From positions 835,750,136 through 835,814,135 of the forward strand of contig NC_081411.1 in NCBI RefSeq assembly GCF_030272615.1: 64,000 bases of DNA. The letters run 5' to 3'. Numbering within the stretch: position 1 is the stretch's first letter; the number at the start of each line of letters is the position of its first letter. The notes beneath the pieces were generated by a model. It saw only the letters and a list, made by a program, of their open reading frames with translations, was not told the DNA's origin and ran no database searches. Made by a program: the position numbers and the translations under genes. Source of the DNA: Cryptomeria japonica. Taxonomy: Eukaryota > Streptophyta > Pinopsida > Cupressales > Cupressaceae. Of the stretch, positions 21,101 to 33,302 are shown piece after piece.

Positions 21101-22069
21101 TGGACAATTCCTTGGGACATGGGCGTTGTTACATGGAAAACACCAAGAATTGGTATCATTCGCCAGATTATTTTGTTCCACTGTCAACTCTTTACTAGTT
21201 TTAGGGTAGATAGTCTACAAAGGATTGGGTACCAAAACTATCTGGCCATTTGACTGGCTTGGGGAGTTTGGCTATTTACATATTGGTTTTGCTGATAAGA
21301 AGGCCTATTCCCTTGATAATTCTATTGGAAAGGGGGTCTAGCTAGTGGGATTTGGGACCTTTTCAGATTGACAGTTTCATTTAAGAAAGATCTGAATAAA
21401 TTTTTCATATCGCTGACCTCTATATCCAAGGATGAGGGAGGAGGCAAACTTGCTTGTTGGGGGATGGGATACACATACATGGATTGGGAAGTGGATGAGC
21501 TAGGTGTAGTTGGTTCCATGACTTGATTTGATAGCTTTGGAAAGACCGACATGAGCGTTCATGGCGTGAGCTTCCCAACATCAATCATATTATTTTCTAC
21601 AGAGACTGCCAAATCAAACACTTGAGGGAAACTATTGCCTCCTAGAGATTGAATCATCACTGATATGTTGGAGTTGAAGGCCTTCAGATAAAAAATAAAC
21701 ACCATGTTAGTAGGGGGATAGGCAAACAATGGTATTCTTTGCCAAGTCCTCTGAAATCTTAAATTGAATTCTGTTACCACTTCTTGAGGGGATCTATTTA
21801 TAGTAATCAATTGATGCATCAAGGATGACCTATCAACCTTGGCCAAGAATCCTTGAAAAAAGCGGTGTCCCAGCTGATCCCAATCGCTTATAGAATTTGG
21901 ACCAAGGGATTTGTACCAGTGTAGATCTCTCCCTTTGAATGACACTACAAGCAATCTCAAAGCTACGTTTTTCTCAGTTATATTATGAACCATGCAGACA
22001 TTGGCTGCATCTTGCAAGTGCTCTCTAGGGGTTTTGGGACATTCTTTGATGAATTTAGGGACAAGTTTT
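21101..22069 (-). pseudogene. E2 gag, capsid and nucleocapsid parts
   Basis: Frame 22017-21559 (152 codons) is a clear retrotransposon gag domain: HLQDAANVCMVHNITEKNV, LRLLVVSFKGRDLHWYKSL, DWDQLGHRFFQGF, VTEFNLRFQRTWQRIP. Frame 21552-21322 continues with a Pro/Ser/Gln linker. Near 21140 the knuckle NSWCFPCNNAHVPRNCPRG follows; its spacing is CX2CX3HX4C, one residue short of the usual CX2CX4HX4C. Gag forms the particle that packages element RNA. The N-terminal part continues beyond the solo LTR S1 at 23322-23600. Confidence 0.8.
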
Positions 22070-23321
22070 TATTAGGATAACCAGTGAACAATAGAGAGGG
22101 GGGGGAGGGGGGTGAATCACTTGTTAATAGATTATAACATTTAATCCACTTAATAACCTTTAACCAGATTAAGTACCGATAAAGAAGAAACAAATACCGG
22201 TAAGCAATTAAACTTAATAATGAAACAGATACTCAACACAATGCAATCATACCACATAACACCATGATTTGTACGTGGAAAACCCAGAAAGGGAAAAACC
22301 ACAGTGGGAAGCCTACCCACAGTCAGATGATACTTTTGCAAAAAGTATGTGATATAATGAGGGGCCTACACATGCAGGAAGGCACACTGCCTAGAGCGTA
22401 CTACTCATTACAAAAGAGTCTCACTGACTATAGAGAGGAAACAACCATCTCAAGATAAATGGACATCAATCCAAAATAATGAACTTCCAGAGATAGCATC
22501 TACCATGCCTGATTATAGTCCCAGTTAAGCTCAATACTAGAGGCCTTTGACCTCTTCCTTAATCCCAATTTGATCACCTATGATTGACCTAATCCTCTGC
22601 CTGAATGATATTACAATATTCGTACATTACATTTCATACCATTGGTCTACAATGAGATCTTACATAATTTTATATCAATCCTAAGGCCTAATCCAATTTG
22701 GTCGGCCACCTAAAAGATATTACAATAAGATCATTATATCCATATTAAAATTATATGCCATGTTGGCTTAAGACCAAAACAACAATAAAAAATCCATAAA
22801 TCATCCCGAAACATCCCATTAACATGTAGAGTACACATTAATGTGATACCGGTCCATAACCTAGATAGGCACTGGACCTATTCTGGGTCCACCACTCCAA
22901 AGAAATGTCTTCAAGAAGTTGTAGCATGTTCAAGGAACATCTTTAGTATCTTGAAATCCATTTAAAAGCCGCACCAACACCACTTATGCATCCTGTCATG
23001 ATTCCTCAGTGAAAGCTCTACCGGTAAAACCTTAAATCAATGTCGGTAAGGGTTTACAATAATGTATGATAGCATCCAATTACCAAGTCAATACCAACTG
23101 ACCAAAACATGTCCCAAGAGCATGTAACACATAAAATCAAACATACTCCATTGATCCAAACATGCCAGAAGTGTCCAACAGATAGTCTGTTCTGCCGGTA
23201 ACACTAGATCTTCTACCGATAACCAAAACCTGTCTACCGATAACCATCCATAATAGCTAGTGTTGACATCAATGACAAAACACCAATGCAACACATAATC
23301 AATTCATCCATAGTGCCAACA
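22070..23321 (-). mobile_element. S1: solo Copia-type LTR inserted in E2 gag
   Basis: Minus strand: starts TGTTGGCACTATGGATG at 23321 and ends ATCCTAATA at 22070, where CCTAACA would be canonical. It carries the CATTGATGTCAACACTAG block, a TGGTTTTTCCC box (22290 region) and the GATTCACCCCCC run near 22100 typical of the window's Copia LTRs. Gag text joins across it. The flanks (GTTTT and CTTTC) are a poor TSD match, so the exact borders or later mutations remain open. No PBS, PPT or internal domain is next to it. Confidence 0.7.
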
Positions 23322-23599
23322 CTTTCAATGAGACAGAGGGAATTGGTCCCTATACTACAGGTAGGACTGGGGGAATGAGAGGGCTTCCGTTATTCCATGT
23401 CATGAAATTTCTGGGAGGAATTTGAGCCATTAGTATTATAGGAATAGCCACAGGGAAGATAGGTGGGTTCTGGGAAGAGGAGGCGACATGCTGATGGATG
23501 TTTACCAGGGGTGGAATAAGAAAACTGAGATTCAAAGTTGTGTGACTCCTGGTAACGGGTTTGTGGCTCATAAACTAGCTTAATCTTATTCAAAGTTCC
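23322..23599 (-). pseudogene. E2 gag, N-terminal part
   Basis: Minus-strand frames starting just after the PBS (23662-23390 and 23571-23350). Pro/Ser/Asn-rich sequence ending NGSPLIPPVLPVV, then a stop, then GPIPSVSLK at the S1 junction. It continues on the other side of S1 as KLVPKFIKECPKTPREHL. The start codon is not clear. Low complexity before the capsid is usual for gag N-termini. Confidence 0.5.
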
Positions 23600-23618
23600 G
23601 GTCCCACCGGACGTGCCA
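23600..23618 (-). promoter_or_regulatory. PBS of E2
   Basis: Minus strand TGGCACGTCCGGTGGGACC begins 10 bases after the 5' LTR end. The TGG start matches a tRNA CCA tail. It differs from the E5 PBS at two positions. I do not assign the tRNA. Confidence 0.75.
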
Positions 23619-23628
23619 GAAAAAGAAC

Positions 23629-24749
23629 TGTTGACTCTTAATTTTACCTTAAACATGAACAACCTTATGGAAACTTAGTGATGGGGGACCTATTCTGTGA
23701 AACTCACTGAATGACCTTCGGGTTTGAGAAGCTGACTCTTTCATATAATTGGGGGAGAAAAGGGGAAAGAGAAAACTTCAAAGCAAATGATCTATAGTAC
23801 TTAGGCGATATGATAAATCATTTTAGAACAATATTAATAGTATATAAAACCTAGATATATGTAGTTTTAAAGCTCATTCCACAATCTACATGCTCAGAAC
23901 CATTTGAGAGAATAATTCAACAAGAACTCATTTAATATAAAATGACATTTAACCATTCATCCAATTGATAACAAGTCTCATGACATAGTTTAATCCGCAG
24001 AGTCTCACAGTAAATATCATAGAAGTTAATGAGCTTGAAAACATCACAAAAGTTATTATATTAAGCTTCAAATAAAATCATCACAAACACCATAGGAACA
24101 ATATGATACGATTATCATTCACCAGATTTCATTAACATAAAGGCCTCTTAATGAGCCAAAGTTTGAGAAAATCTCTCTAAAAGTGTGAACCCTCTAAACA
24201 AGGAAAACATAAGCATAAATAGAGCCCCTGACTCATAACTAACAACTCACAACATCAGCAACCTTCCAGCAACCGCTTCTGACAAGAAAACCTATCGTGG
24301 CACACCGCGAGATCATACCTAGCAAAATCACCCCCGAAGTTGTTATTTCTACCATATTGTGGTGATCCCTGCACCTTCCCAATAAGAAAATCGTGATGCA
24401 AATCATAGCCTAATTATGAACTATCATGGAGAATACATGATAGCTTGGTGGGGAACTAAAAACAAGCGTAGAGAGAGAATCCGATCGTGCAACATGAAGA
24501 CACCAAGTGTCTTTACCTTTACATGATGGACAGTGGGGCCGAGAGGAGTGTAATGCCATAAAAACCTGAGCCATGTGGCAGCTCTGCATTCTGTCAACTT
24601 CAAATGAGAAAAGGGAGTGATCAGAGGCAACACCGAGACGACACTTGGCTCGTGTGTTTTGCACGAGAAGCATAGCTGGAAAATCAAAAGGGAATAGGTG
24701 CCACTTGATCAAAATGCCACCTACAAACAACTCTAAAATAATGTTAACA
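23629..24749 (-). repeat. E2 5' LTR
   Basis: Minus strand: starts TGTTAACATT at 24749 and ends GAGTCAACA at 23629, 1,121 bp, TG...CA. It matches 9918-11044 and, for its last 740 bp, 9176-9914. The PBS follows. The right flank CATAT (24750-24754) equals the left flank at 9171-9175. Confidence 0.88.
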
Positions 24750-24754
24750 CATAT

Positions 24755-25340
24755 GTCTTAAATCCTTGTAGCTTAATAGCATCCTCTTGCACCGAATAAT
24801 CTTTATGGGGGAGGTACATCTTAGGAGAAGGATGCACATCATTCTATAAGGATTCATCCCTAGGAGGGAGATCTTTGAAATAAGTGTTCATATTCTCTTC
24901 TTACACCAATGTGCCCTCATGGGTGTGACCAATTTTGGGAGAGGGTAAATCATAGCTATGAATGAAAGGAAGAACTCAGTTATCATCACATGCATGAAAC
25001 AGAGCATTATGATCATCTTGAATGTAACTTGAAATTGAACTAGAAAAATATGATAAGAACTCCATATGCACTTATGATCAAATAAGAAAATCATATGCCA
25101 TTTAACAAAAGGTAATGTTCACTCAATATATGAAATGAAACTATGAAAAATCGGATCTAAAATAGAATTGAACAATTATGCAACCCACAGACCTTAATTT
25201 TAGGAAAATAAAATAAGGTTTTTATGAAATTAACCTCTAAATTTATATAATTCAATTGCAAATATGATTTACGAGTGCAAAATTTAATGTTTAAATGCCT
25301 ACAAATCATATATGAGACTTAAAATTAGAAATAAGAATGC
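24755..25340. other. E1 interior between E2 and E1 5' LTR
   Basis: E1's leader, resuming after the E2 insertion. It holds a diverged repeat of 9001-9140 and no open frame with a motif. The E1 PBS closes it at 25341-25358. Confidence 0.55.
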
Positions 25341-25358
25341 AAGGAGTCGGGTTCACCA
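25341..25358 (-). promoter_or_regulatory. PBS of E1
   Basis: Minus strand TGGTGAACCCGACTCCTT starts two bases after the LTR end CCATTACA. The TGG start and position fit a tRNA primer site; the tRNA is not assigned. Confidence 0.65.
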
Positions 25359-25880
25359 AATGTAATGGTGTAATTTAGAATTAAGGTTTCACTAATTAAG
25401 ACAATAAAAACACTAACTAACTAAATTAACCATACATTGAAAGAAGGGTGAATCCAATAGATCTAGCCACAATCCAAATAAGGAAAAGGTTGAAATTTTT
25501 ATTAGATTAACTAGTTTGTTTGCTTCATTTTTTCTAAATTGAAATTGGATTTGTAATTGTGAAATTAGGGCAAAATGAAAGTTAATTGAATTAAATTGAC
25601 AGATACAATAAGCTACAAATTTCTCGTGGAGCCACCAACTAAGATCTAGGCAAAATAAGATGTTTAGAACTTGTTGCCAGAAGTTCGGCCTGATTTTTTA
25701 GGACTAGGTAGCACAAATCTACCTTGGTCCTTTAAATTTTTCATTGTCAAAATTTGAACCCGTTCATCACCGTCGACACTACCAAAATTCCTGAGCACAA
25801 CTCCTGCACCTATCCCCTGCACACAAAAAGAAAAAGAAATATATTGGGAATAGGGGTTTGCCTAAGTCAAACCCTAGTTT

Positions 25881-28469
25881 TGTTGAAAATGGATGTCTCA
25901 AACTTACTAGTTGAGATCTCGTTTAGATGATAGTTGGTTTCTACAGTGATCAGTTCGATGTGGAAAACTGTTGTGTTGTTGACCAACTCCATAGGCAGCT
26001 AAATACATTTTGTGTTATTGATAAAGTAGTTGATAACCTATGTGTTATGCACTTTCTTGGAGAAGCAGTGATTTCAGTATAGCATCTGGGTTTGGTAAGA
26101 TTGTCTGAAGGAAGTAATTAAAGTCTCATTTTGTGGTGATAAAGACTATATTGGTATTTTGGTTTCGTTGCAGTTTTGATTTGTTAAATATTGTACAAAA
26201 GTGTTGTCGGTTGAACTTGAGTTTTTGGTAGCCGAAGTCACCTTTCTAACAAAATGCGATCAACTGATAAGAGACTTGTGAGGGGCCCACTATCAAGGAT
26301 CAAAGATCGAGCGGAACAAAGCTTGGTGACAATGGGAACTAGTGAGTTAAACCTTTTCATCGGGTGTCAATATGCCGATAAGCTAATAAGTTGGCCTTAG
26401 TGGGGACTACTACTAACTCATGCTAACATACTAAGTTGGAAGTTGATGATTACTCCATGTTGAAGTATTTACCGATAGCCTTTGAGATTCAGTTGGGACC
26501 ATGATAAACTCATGTTGACTTGCCAAGTTGTTTGTTGGTGATTGGTAGAAATTTGAACGACTCAGAGGAGAGATGGAGATAACATGACGTGTTATCGATA
26601 GTCTGAGAAAGTTCACCAGTTGGATCCTATTGGCCATTTGGAGGAATTAATTATGTATTGCATTGATGTTTTGTCATTGATGTCAACACTAGCTATTTTG
26701 GCTGCTTTACTGGTATCCTTCTGGTCCCAGTAGGATATTTGGTTTTTGGTTGGATTATATCATGATGATCCCGTATGCTCCAGTATGTTTTTGCTTATAG
26801 AATTGGCTTAGATTTTCTATTCATGCTACTCAAATTCATGTTCAGTTAGTTGGTTTTGATTTGGTGATCGGATGCTATCCTATATGCTAGTAAGCTTGGT
26901 TTGTTGATCTGGTGAGGGTTTCATTGAAAAAGCTTTGTTGAAGATCTTTGATATTATGCATAAGTGGTGTTGGTGTGACTTCTAGTAGAGATTCAGGTTG
27001 CTAATGGTGATCATGTTCAAGAATTGGCTGATTGGGATCATTTCTTTAGTGTGTGTGGACCTAAATTAGGTCCAGTTTATCTAGGTTATGGACTAGCTTA
27101 ATGTAACATGTTGATTGGACTTCTTGACGTGTTTTTGAGATGTCTTATAGGTTGGATATTATTTGTTTGGTCTTAGGATGACATGTTTTCTAATTATGAA
27201 ATTTATTAATTATCTGGTGGCTGACCTTATTGTTTATGGTCGAGGGTTTATATATATTTGATGTAAGATCTTATTGTAGATCATATGTATGGGATATAGA
27301 TATGTAAGGAGTGAATAATGTAATAATCATTCATGCAGAGGATTTGGTCGATCATTGGTGATCGAGTTGGGTTTATGTGAGAGGATTTAGTCCTTTGATA
27401 TTGATCTTAACCAAAACTGTACTGAGGCATAGGAGATGCTATCATTGTAGTTCATTCTCTCTTCCGGATTGTAGTCTAGATTTTTATGTAGTCAGTGAGA
27501 CTCCTTTTGTAATGAGCAGTGTGCTCTAGGCTATTGGCGTTCCTACAAGTGTAGGCCCTTCATTTGTAATCACATACTTATTACAGAAGTATTATCTGAC
27601 TGTGGGTATGCTTCCCACCATGGTTTTTCCCTTTACCAGGTTTTCCACGTGTACAAATCTTGGTGTCATGTGGTTGGTATTTATTCTCTAATTGTTGCTT
27701 GTGCTTAATTGGTATATCTGCTATTTCGATATTTGGTTTATGCATTCCAGTATTGATATTTTGGGTTTCAGTATTAAAGTTTTAATTGCTTAAGGTTCTA
27801 GTAATGTGGTGACAACTGATTCACCCCCCCGTCTCAGTTGTCTTTTGGTTATTTGAATAGTCTAATAGAGCCATGTAAATAAAAAAAACCATTTTATTGA
27901 GCAAAGATATAATCATCTGAAGAAATGGTTGCAGGTGAGATATTAAGATAAAGAGGCCTAGAATACTTGTTATAGAAAAGTCTATAACTGAGGTCAAAGA
28001 TATGATTACCTTGCAAACCAGAAGTTAGTAATGACTGATTTTGATGGTTGGCTGTTGAGGGTGACGATTGGAGGTTGATGAGTGGTTGGTATGTGTTGGA
28101 TGACGAATTGTAGAATATTGTGTTGTGCCTATTGCCTATGTGGTGTGTGGGTTGAATTATATCTGTACATTGAATGCTATCAGAATAGAGACTATGTAAT
28201 ATATACCCAAGAGCTTAATTTGTACCTTGTATGTAATATACCTTTTACTATAATTCAAGAGATTGGCTTTGGTGGTGGTTTTTTGCTCATAAGGTTTTTC
28301 CCACGTAAATTCTATGTTCTCTCTTTGCTTGTGTGAATCTTTTGTTTGCTTTGTTATCTTGTCAATGTGAATCTCAATTACTGTAATCTGAAATTCAAAG
28401 TCACCTTTTCTCCTCTCCTCTTTAAATTTAACACTGTGGAAGGCGTTTCCATGTTGTTCTTTCCTTACA
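25881..28469 (+). mobile_element. S2: solo LTR in the E1 5' LTR, itself interrupted
   Basis: Starts TGTTGAAAATGG and ends TTCCTTACA. Flanks AGTTT (25876-25880) and GGTTT (28470-28474) match at four of five bases. Without the nested S3 it is about 1,340 bp. The 3' part holds AATATATACC near 28199, which may be a TATA box, and GGTTTTTCCCACGTAAATTC near 28291, a common R/U5 sequence in Copia LTRs. No PBS, PPT or coding domain is attached, so it is best read as a solo LTR. The 84-codon frame at 28082-28336 is chance. Confidence 0.65.
26628..27867 (+). mobile_element. S3: solo Copia-type LTR nested in S2
   Basis: Starts TATTGGCCATTTGGAGG (canonical TGTTGG with one change) and ends GAATAGTCTAATA (canonical CTAACA). 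Inside are CATTGATGTCAACACTAG, TGGTTTTTCCC near 27622, and GATTCACCCCCCCGTCTCAG near 27820. Flanks GATCC (26623-26627) and GAGCC (27868-27872) match at four of five bases. 1,240 bp. Both termini have single transition-type changes, consistent with age. Confidence 0.6.
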
Positions 28470-28800
28470 GGTTTAGGAATTAACCTTGAATGGAACAATG
28501 CAAATACTTAAATAAATGTTAAGGAGATATACCTCTGATATGCAATTGATGACAATGATGCAATTCTCTTTGAATGTAATCACAAATGTTGAATATAATG
28601 GCATGACAAACACATGAACATGAATAAACCTAATCACACACAAATTCTTGCATGAAGTTTGATGTAACTTTGCTCCACAATGCTTTAATGATGAATATGC
28701 AACCTGGAATCTCTGAAGATGCTTAATGATGAATGATTCATGGATGCACAAATAATATGTAGATGGAGTTTTAGATCCAAAATGAATTGATTGGATGTCT

Positions 28801-28807
28801 TTATATA
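28801..28807 (-). promoter_or_regulatory. TATA box in E1 5' LTR
   Basis: TATATAA on the minus strand, at the same place as in the 3' LTR (4083-4089). In an intact element this copy would drive the genomic RNA. Confidence 0.55.
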
Positions 28808-29167
28808 GGGTTCCCTAGGTAATTTATTGATTAGGCTGACCTCCAATGGTCATGTGTAGCCCTTGGGGATCAAATGATATTAGGGAGATGTAGGACCTAC
28901 CCCATTTCAAATTGGGGCATATTTGATGGGGATCAAGATGTTTTGGGGTGTCTTGGTCTAGACCAAGGTGCTCCACGTCCCAGTCCTCTAGCAAATAGGA
29001 CCACTACAAGGAGAAATGGGAGAGGGACCCACCAAATGCTATTTGTGACATCAAAGTTGGAGAATAGGGTCAAGATAGACCTAGAGAAGGGATGGAGATA
29101 GGACACACTAAAGTAGGATCACAAACATGAGCTGTAAATTGGACCAGTTATAATTTACGACACTACA

Positions 29168-30974
29168 ATATATTCTAATAACTACTTTCTATTTTTGCTT
29201 TTTCATTATTTATCTTCTACATTTTATTAAACTTGTTCAATTTAGTCATCACTAACATAGTTTATTGCATATACTCAACAATCTTCAACCACTAACAACA
29301 AAAGAGTATGGATCCAGACAACTTGGATCTTCCTTAAAAATAGTAGCTAAGCCCATTCACACTCTAATGATGTATGGTAGAAGGTGGTAGTGCTTATGCT
29401 AATTATAGGGTTTATCTATGTCTCCTAGGGATTGTTTAGCATATTTGTCCTAAAACCCTAAAATATTCTCATGGTCCTATGCTTTATTTTATAATCTCAT
29501 TTTTACCTATTGAGTCAGTTACCCTCCACTTAAGTTGTTTTGTGAAGTCCTTTTAATTGTGTGTTGATTGTCTCTTTTGTCCCCAAATTTTCTAATGTTC
29601 TCGATTCAAGAATGTGAAGTATAAGTAACTTGAGTTATCTTAGTAGGGACTAAGAATGTAGTCCCCACCCTTGTCCACATGACATCTTTTGATTGTATTG
29701 CATTTTTCGTAAGTCTAGTCATAAAGAAATTCTCATTCTTGCAAAACCGTGATATGTTATGTTGTCAACCATGTCACCTGTTAAGTTAGGTTCCCATGCT
29801 TCATTACCACTTAATCATAGTTTCATAAATATATGGTGGGGGATGTTTTCAAGGTTAAAAAATTCCTATATCTTAACAAAAATCCTAAAGTCATCCACTT
29901 GGAGATCTTCTATTGGTTTCTCATAAAAAATATTTTTGGGTCCCCCCTCTTTCCAAGTGGTTGTCTCCCATTGGTATCATCATTTCTTAGCTTGAGGATA
30001 CTTTTTTTTCTTTTGATAGACTATGAAACTACAATATGAGCCAATGCCTTTAGACAAAGATCTTTGGGCCTACTCTTTCAACATAGTGCCATAAGGTAAG
30101 TGCACCAAGATGGTGAACAAAAAGGGGGTATAAGTGGATACTTTTTTTTCTTTCTAAAATCAGTTAAGCATGAACTTGGAGGAACAATTTGAGACTCTTA
30201 CAATAAAAAATTGAAGATACCAAAACAACAAGAATTGTAGTACTCTGAATCTAGTTTCTAAACTACTAAAGTTTTTCAAAAAATTGATAATATTAAGAGG
30301 GTCGAATCCTTCCTGCACACAAAAGTGTTCTTTTTTTTTTTTCCAGTAAAATATAATAGTGTCTAGTGTGTAGGTAAAAAATGTTATAGTTGCATTTAGT
30401 ATTTTGAAAAATGCTTTGGTGGAAAGTTAGTTAAGAGTTTTGGTAATTTCTTGTTAGGTATTTTTTTAATGATTTTTCAAAGAGGACACATCCTAAAAAT
30501 AAGATACTTGTTCATGTGGAAAACATAACTTGCACCAAAATGATTGAACATGATTTTTTTTTAAAGTGTAAAGAATGAAGTGTATAAAAATAATATATAA
30601 TTTATTTCAAATTTAGAGAAGTAGGTAAAAGTTATTAAAAAATTGTTACATATATGTCTCTAAGAACTATGGAATTGGTAAAAGAAATAAAAAATTAATA
30701 TGTTAATGTTGTTCAAATGTAAAAAATTATATGGTTAGAATCACATAAGATGTGTGAAATTATGGTGGTAATTTTATAAACACCCACTTGATAATGTGGA
30801 AACCCGATGATGAGAAAGTTGATAAACTAGATTGGAAGAAGAAAACATGTTAAAAGGGGGGAAATGAAGCTCCCAAACCTAAGGCTTGTCATCCAAGGCT
30901 AAGTACAGGCCAAAACATGTACATGTTATCTGAATTAAAAATACATACATGTTAAAAGGGGGGAAATGAAGCTC
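29168..30974. other. unassigned AT-rich sequence right of E1
   Basis: No gene or element recognised. Contents: homopolymer T runs (30001-30012, 30331-30342) and a 28-bp block (ACATGTTAAAAGGGGGGAAA...) present twice, near 30846 and 30947, about 101 bp apart. It is pre-insertion context for E1. Confidence 0.45.
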
Positions 30975-32103
30975 TAGACCTATTTGTTTTCCTATCTCTT
31001 CCTTCTCCTCCCTCTCTACCTCTCTCCATATCACTCTGTCCTCTCTCCCCAAGTAATACATCTTATAATTTCTTAGAATTAGTCAAATTTCAATAATCAC
31101 TTAAGCTCCTATTATCATTATTTCTCTATATCTATTTCCCTCTCTTTGTCTCCCTCAATCTATAGACCTATCTCTCTTCCTATCACTCTCCCTCTCCCAC
31201 TCTCTCCTTCATCTCTCTATCTCATTTTATCCTCTATCCCCCATATTTCTATCTCATTCTCTCCTCTCGCCCCAAGATCTAAACTTATCTCTCTCATTCT
31301 TCTATTACGTATCTCCCCTCTCTTCTCTACCCACCTCACACACATTCTATCTTCTCTATCTAACCTCTCTCCCCCTCCCCACCTTTATCTCTCCCCCTCT
31401 CTTTACTTATCTCTATCTCCTCTCTCCCTCTCCCTACCTCCCCTCACTCCCTTCTTACCTCTACTTCTATACATACCTCTCCCTCTCTCTCATTTTCTCT
31501 CTATCCCACCATCCCATCCTCCCTATCTACTTATCACACTCTCAACCTTTCCCTTTGTACTTACCTTTATCTCCCCTCTCCCTCTCTGTACATATCTAGA
31601 TCCCTTCCTCCCTACATCTATTTATCTACACAAATCTCCCTCACCCTCTCTCTCACTCTATCCTTCCCTCCTTCCTTCTCTATTTATCTTTATCTCACTC
31701 TCTTTGTCTCCCCAAATCTTTATACCTATCTCTCTCCCCATCAATCCATCTCTCCCCTATCTCTACCTCTCTCTATCTAACTCTGCCATCTCCACCCAAA
31801 GAACTAGACCTCTCTCTCTCTCTCTTTATCTATCTATAGTTACCTCCCTCTCACTCCCTCTATTTTTCTACATAGCTTCCCTTCTCTCCTTCCCTTCCCT
31901 CCCCTCTCCTCTTCTATCTTTACTTATATATATCTCCCCTCTACCTCTCTATACAAACCTTTCCCTCCTTCCCTACCTACCTCTATTTATCTAAATAAAT
32001 CCCTCCCTCCTTCCCTCTCTCCACCTCTTTACTTATCCATATATCTCTAAAATCTATCACCCTTCTCCCTTTCTTTATTTATCTCCTCTCCATTTCTATC
32101 CAT
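30975..32103 (+). repeat. long polypyrimidine tract (CTCT/CCCT-rich), left part
   Basis: Over about 1.1 kb the plus strand is overwhelmingly C and T, with words such as CTCTCTCCC, TATCTCT and ACCTCTC in no fixed period. It interrupts itself with single A residues (TATCTA). The 282-codon open frame at 31146-31994 arises only because such sequence lacks stop codons; it is Ser/Leu/Pro-rich noise. The tract continues after S4 at 33303. Confidence 0.9.
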
Positions 32104-32108
32104 CTATC

Positions 32109-33302
32109 TTTAGTGTTGTAAATTGTCTCTAGGCCAATTTACACCTCATTTTTGTACCCCTACTTTAGCATGCCCTATTCTCATCACCTATCTAGGTCCA
32201 TTTTGTGCCCAATCTCCAGTTCTAATGCCATGAACACCCACTAATGGATTCCTTAGTGGGGTACCCTTCTCCCTATGGATTCATTTTGATCCCTTTCTGA
32301 GAAGTACCATGTTTCCTAGTGCCATGCTTCCTCTTAGTGGGGTCCAATTTTGAATTGGGGTAGGGGTCCTATCCCTCCTATGAGAATTCATCTTCGTGGC
32401 TCCGCATGACCATTGGAGGTTGGCCTAATCAGTAAATGACCTAGATAACCCTTATATAAAAACATTTGATCAACCTAATTTCATCTATCTAAGTAATCTA
32501 TTAAATTTAATCAAGCAATCAATTCCTTCTATTCGTGAAGCATTCATCATCAAGAATTTACATAGATCTTCAAGGTTGCATATTCTTCATTCAAACATTG
32601 TGGAGTAAAATTTCATCATTCATATGTAAGAATGTGTGTGATTAAGGTTTTATCATGTCCATTCTATTTTATAGAACATATGTGATTACATTCAAGAAGC
32701 AAAGCATCATTATAAAAAATTATAGATTTGAGGTATATCTTTCTAGTATTTATTTTAGTATTTGCATTTATTCATTCAAAGTTAATTCCTAAACCGAGGT
32801 TTGACATAGGAAAACCCCTATTCCCAATGAATTTCCCCTTTTCACTGTGTGCAGGAACAGGTACAGAGCTGTGTTTCGAAGGAATGATAGGATTCACAAA
32901 GATGAACAAGCTCCCTTTTGGATGATGAAAAGTTAGGAGGACCATGACAACCACCACCACAATCCTAAAAATTTAGGCCAAATTTTATGGAGCAGTTCTT
33001 AATCATATTCCTTGTTCAAACCTAGGTTTATGGCTCTGTGCGATGATTTTAGCTCACTATTCATTCCCGATCTCTTCAATATCCACATATTTACCCTAAT
33101 TTCAACATTTTCAATAAATTCAAATCAATTCAATCTCAAGAAGGAAAGAGCCTATTCAAGAGGCTTGGAATTTGATCATAATCTTAATCCTAGAGAAGTT
33201 ATATATATTAAATTCCTCTCCTCCCTAATGTAATGGTGTATTAAGAAAAATTAGTGGTTTTATCATACTTAATTGTGGAAACCCTAATTTTCACCCATTA
33301 CA
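32109..33302 (+). mobile_element. S4: solo LTR of the E1 family in the polypyrimidine tract
   Basis: Opposite orientation to E1. Starts TTTAGTGTTGTAAATTG (E1: TGTAGTGTCGTAAATTA) and ends TTTTCACCCATTACA. 1,194 bp against 1,173 bp for the E1 3' LTR. Flanked by CTATC on both sides (32104-32108 and 33303-33307), though the host tract is rich in this word, so a chance match is possible. TATA box at 32453-32459. No internal sequence remains; it is the product expected from LTR-LTR recombination. Confidence 0.85.
32453..32459 (+). promoter_or_regulatory. TATA box in solo LTR S4
   Basis: TATATAA in the context CCCTTATATAAAAAC, in register with the TATA boxes of the two E1 LTRs. Confidence 0.5.

Larger units (their letters stand above)
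9176..24749 (-). mobile_element. E2: Tat-like Ty3/Gypsy retrotransposon with extra ORFs, inserted in E1
   Basis: E2 is 15.6 kb with LTRs at both ends, exact CATAT duplications, and a PBS at 23600-23618 reading TGGCACGTCCGGTGGGACC on the minus strand. Transcription order is gag, protease, archaeal-type RNase H, RT, RNase H, integrase, then about 5 kb of extra reading frames before the 3' LTR. The PBS is nearly the same as that of E5 (TGGCACGCCCGGTTGGACC), linking the two families. All coding parts contain stops or shifts. A TRIM and a solo LTR sit inside E2. The 3' LTR is longer than the 5' LTR because part of it is duplicated. Confidence 0.88.
3243..29167 (-). mobile_element. E1: long, protein-poor Ty3-type LTR retrotransposon, heavily interrupted
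   Basis: E1 is bounded by two copies of one LTR in the same orientation, 3243-4415 and 25361-29167, the latter enlarged by nested insertions. On the minus strand the right LTR is followed by a PBS (25341-25358) and the left LTR is preceded by a purine tract (4416-4430). Flanking bases ATATC and ATATA match at four of five positions. Without E2 the internal domain is about 5.4 kb (4416-9170 plus 24755-25360). Only a gag-like remnant with a CCHC-like motif was found in it; no RT or integrase belongs to it. It therefore looks like a large non-autonomous derivative or a deeply decayed element. Its LTRs differ at roughly one base in ten over the first 150 aligned bases by eye, so it is old. E2, a SINE, an LTR-like piece and two solo LTRs lie inside it. 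Confidence 0.75.
25361..29167 (-). repeat. E1 5' LTR, interrupted by S2 and S3
   Basis: LTR sequence is present at 25361-25880 and resumes at 28475-29167. Together these match the 3' LTR (3243-4415) and the solo copy at 32109-33302. Minus-strand start TGTAGTGTCG at 29167, end CCATTACA at 25361. The join across S2 restores AAACCCTAGTTTAGGAATTAACC, as in the other copies. The TATA box is at 28801-28807. Confidence 0.85.

Noticed and set aside
28082-28336. 84-codon plus-strand ORF
   Set aside because: Inside solo LTR S2 across its probable promoter and R region; no protein signature.
3243-29167. Assigning the gag-pol at 16.1-23.6 kb to E1
   Set aside because: Exact CATAT duplications and matching LTRs at 9176-11044 and 23629-24749 show that gag-pol belongs to the nested E2.
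31146-31994. 282-codon open frame on the plus strand
   Set aside because: It lies wholly in the polypyrimidine tract. C/T-only sequence cannot form TAA, TAG or TGA, so long frames are expected; the product is only Ser, Leu, Pro, Ile and Tyr.
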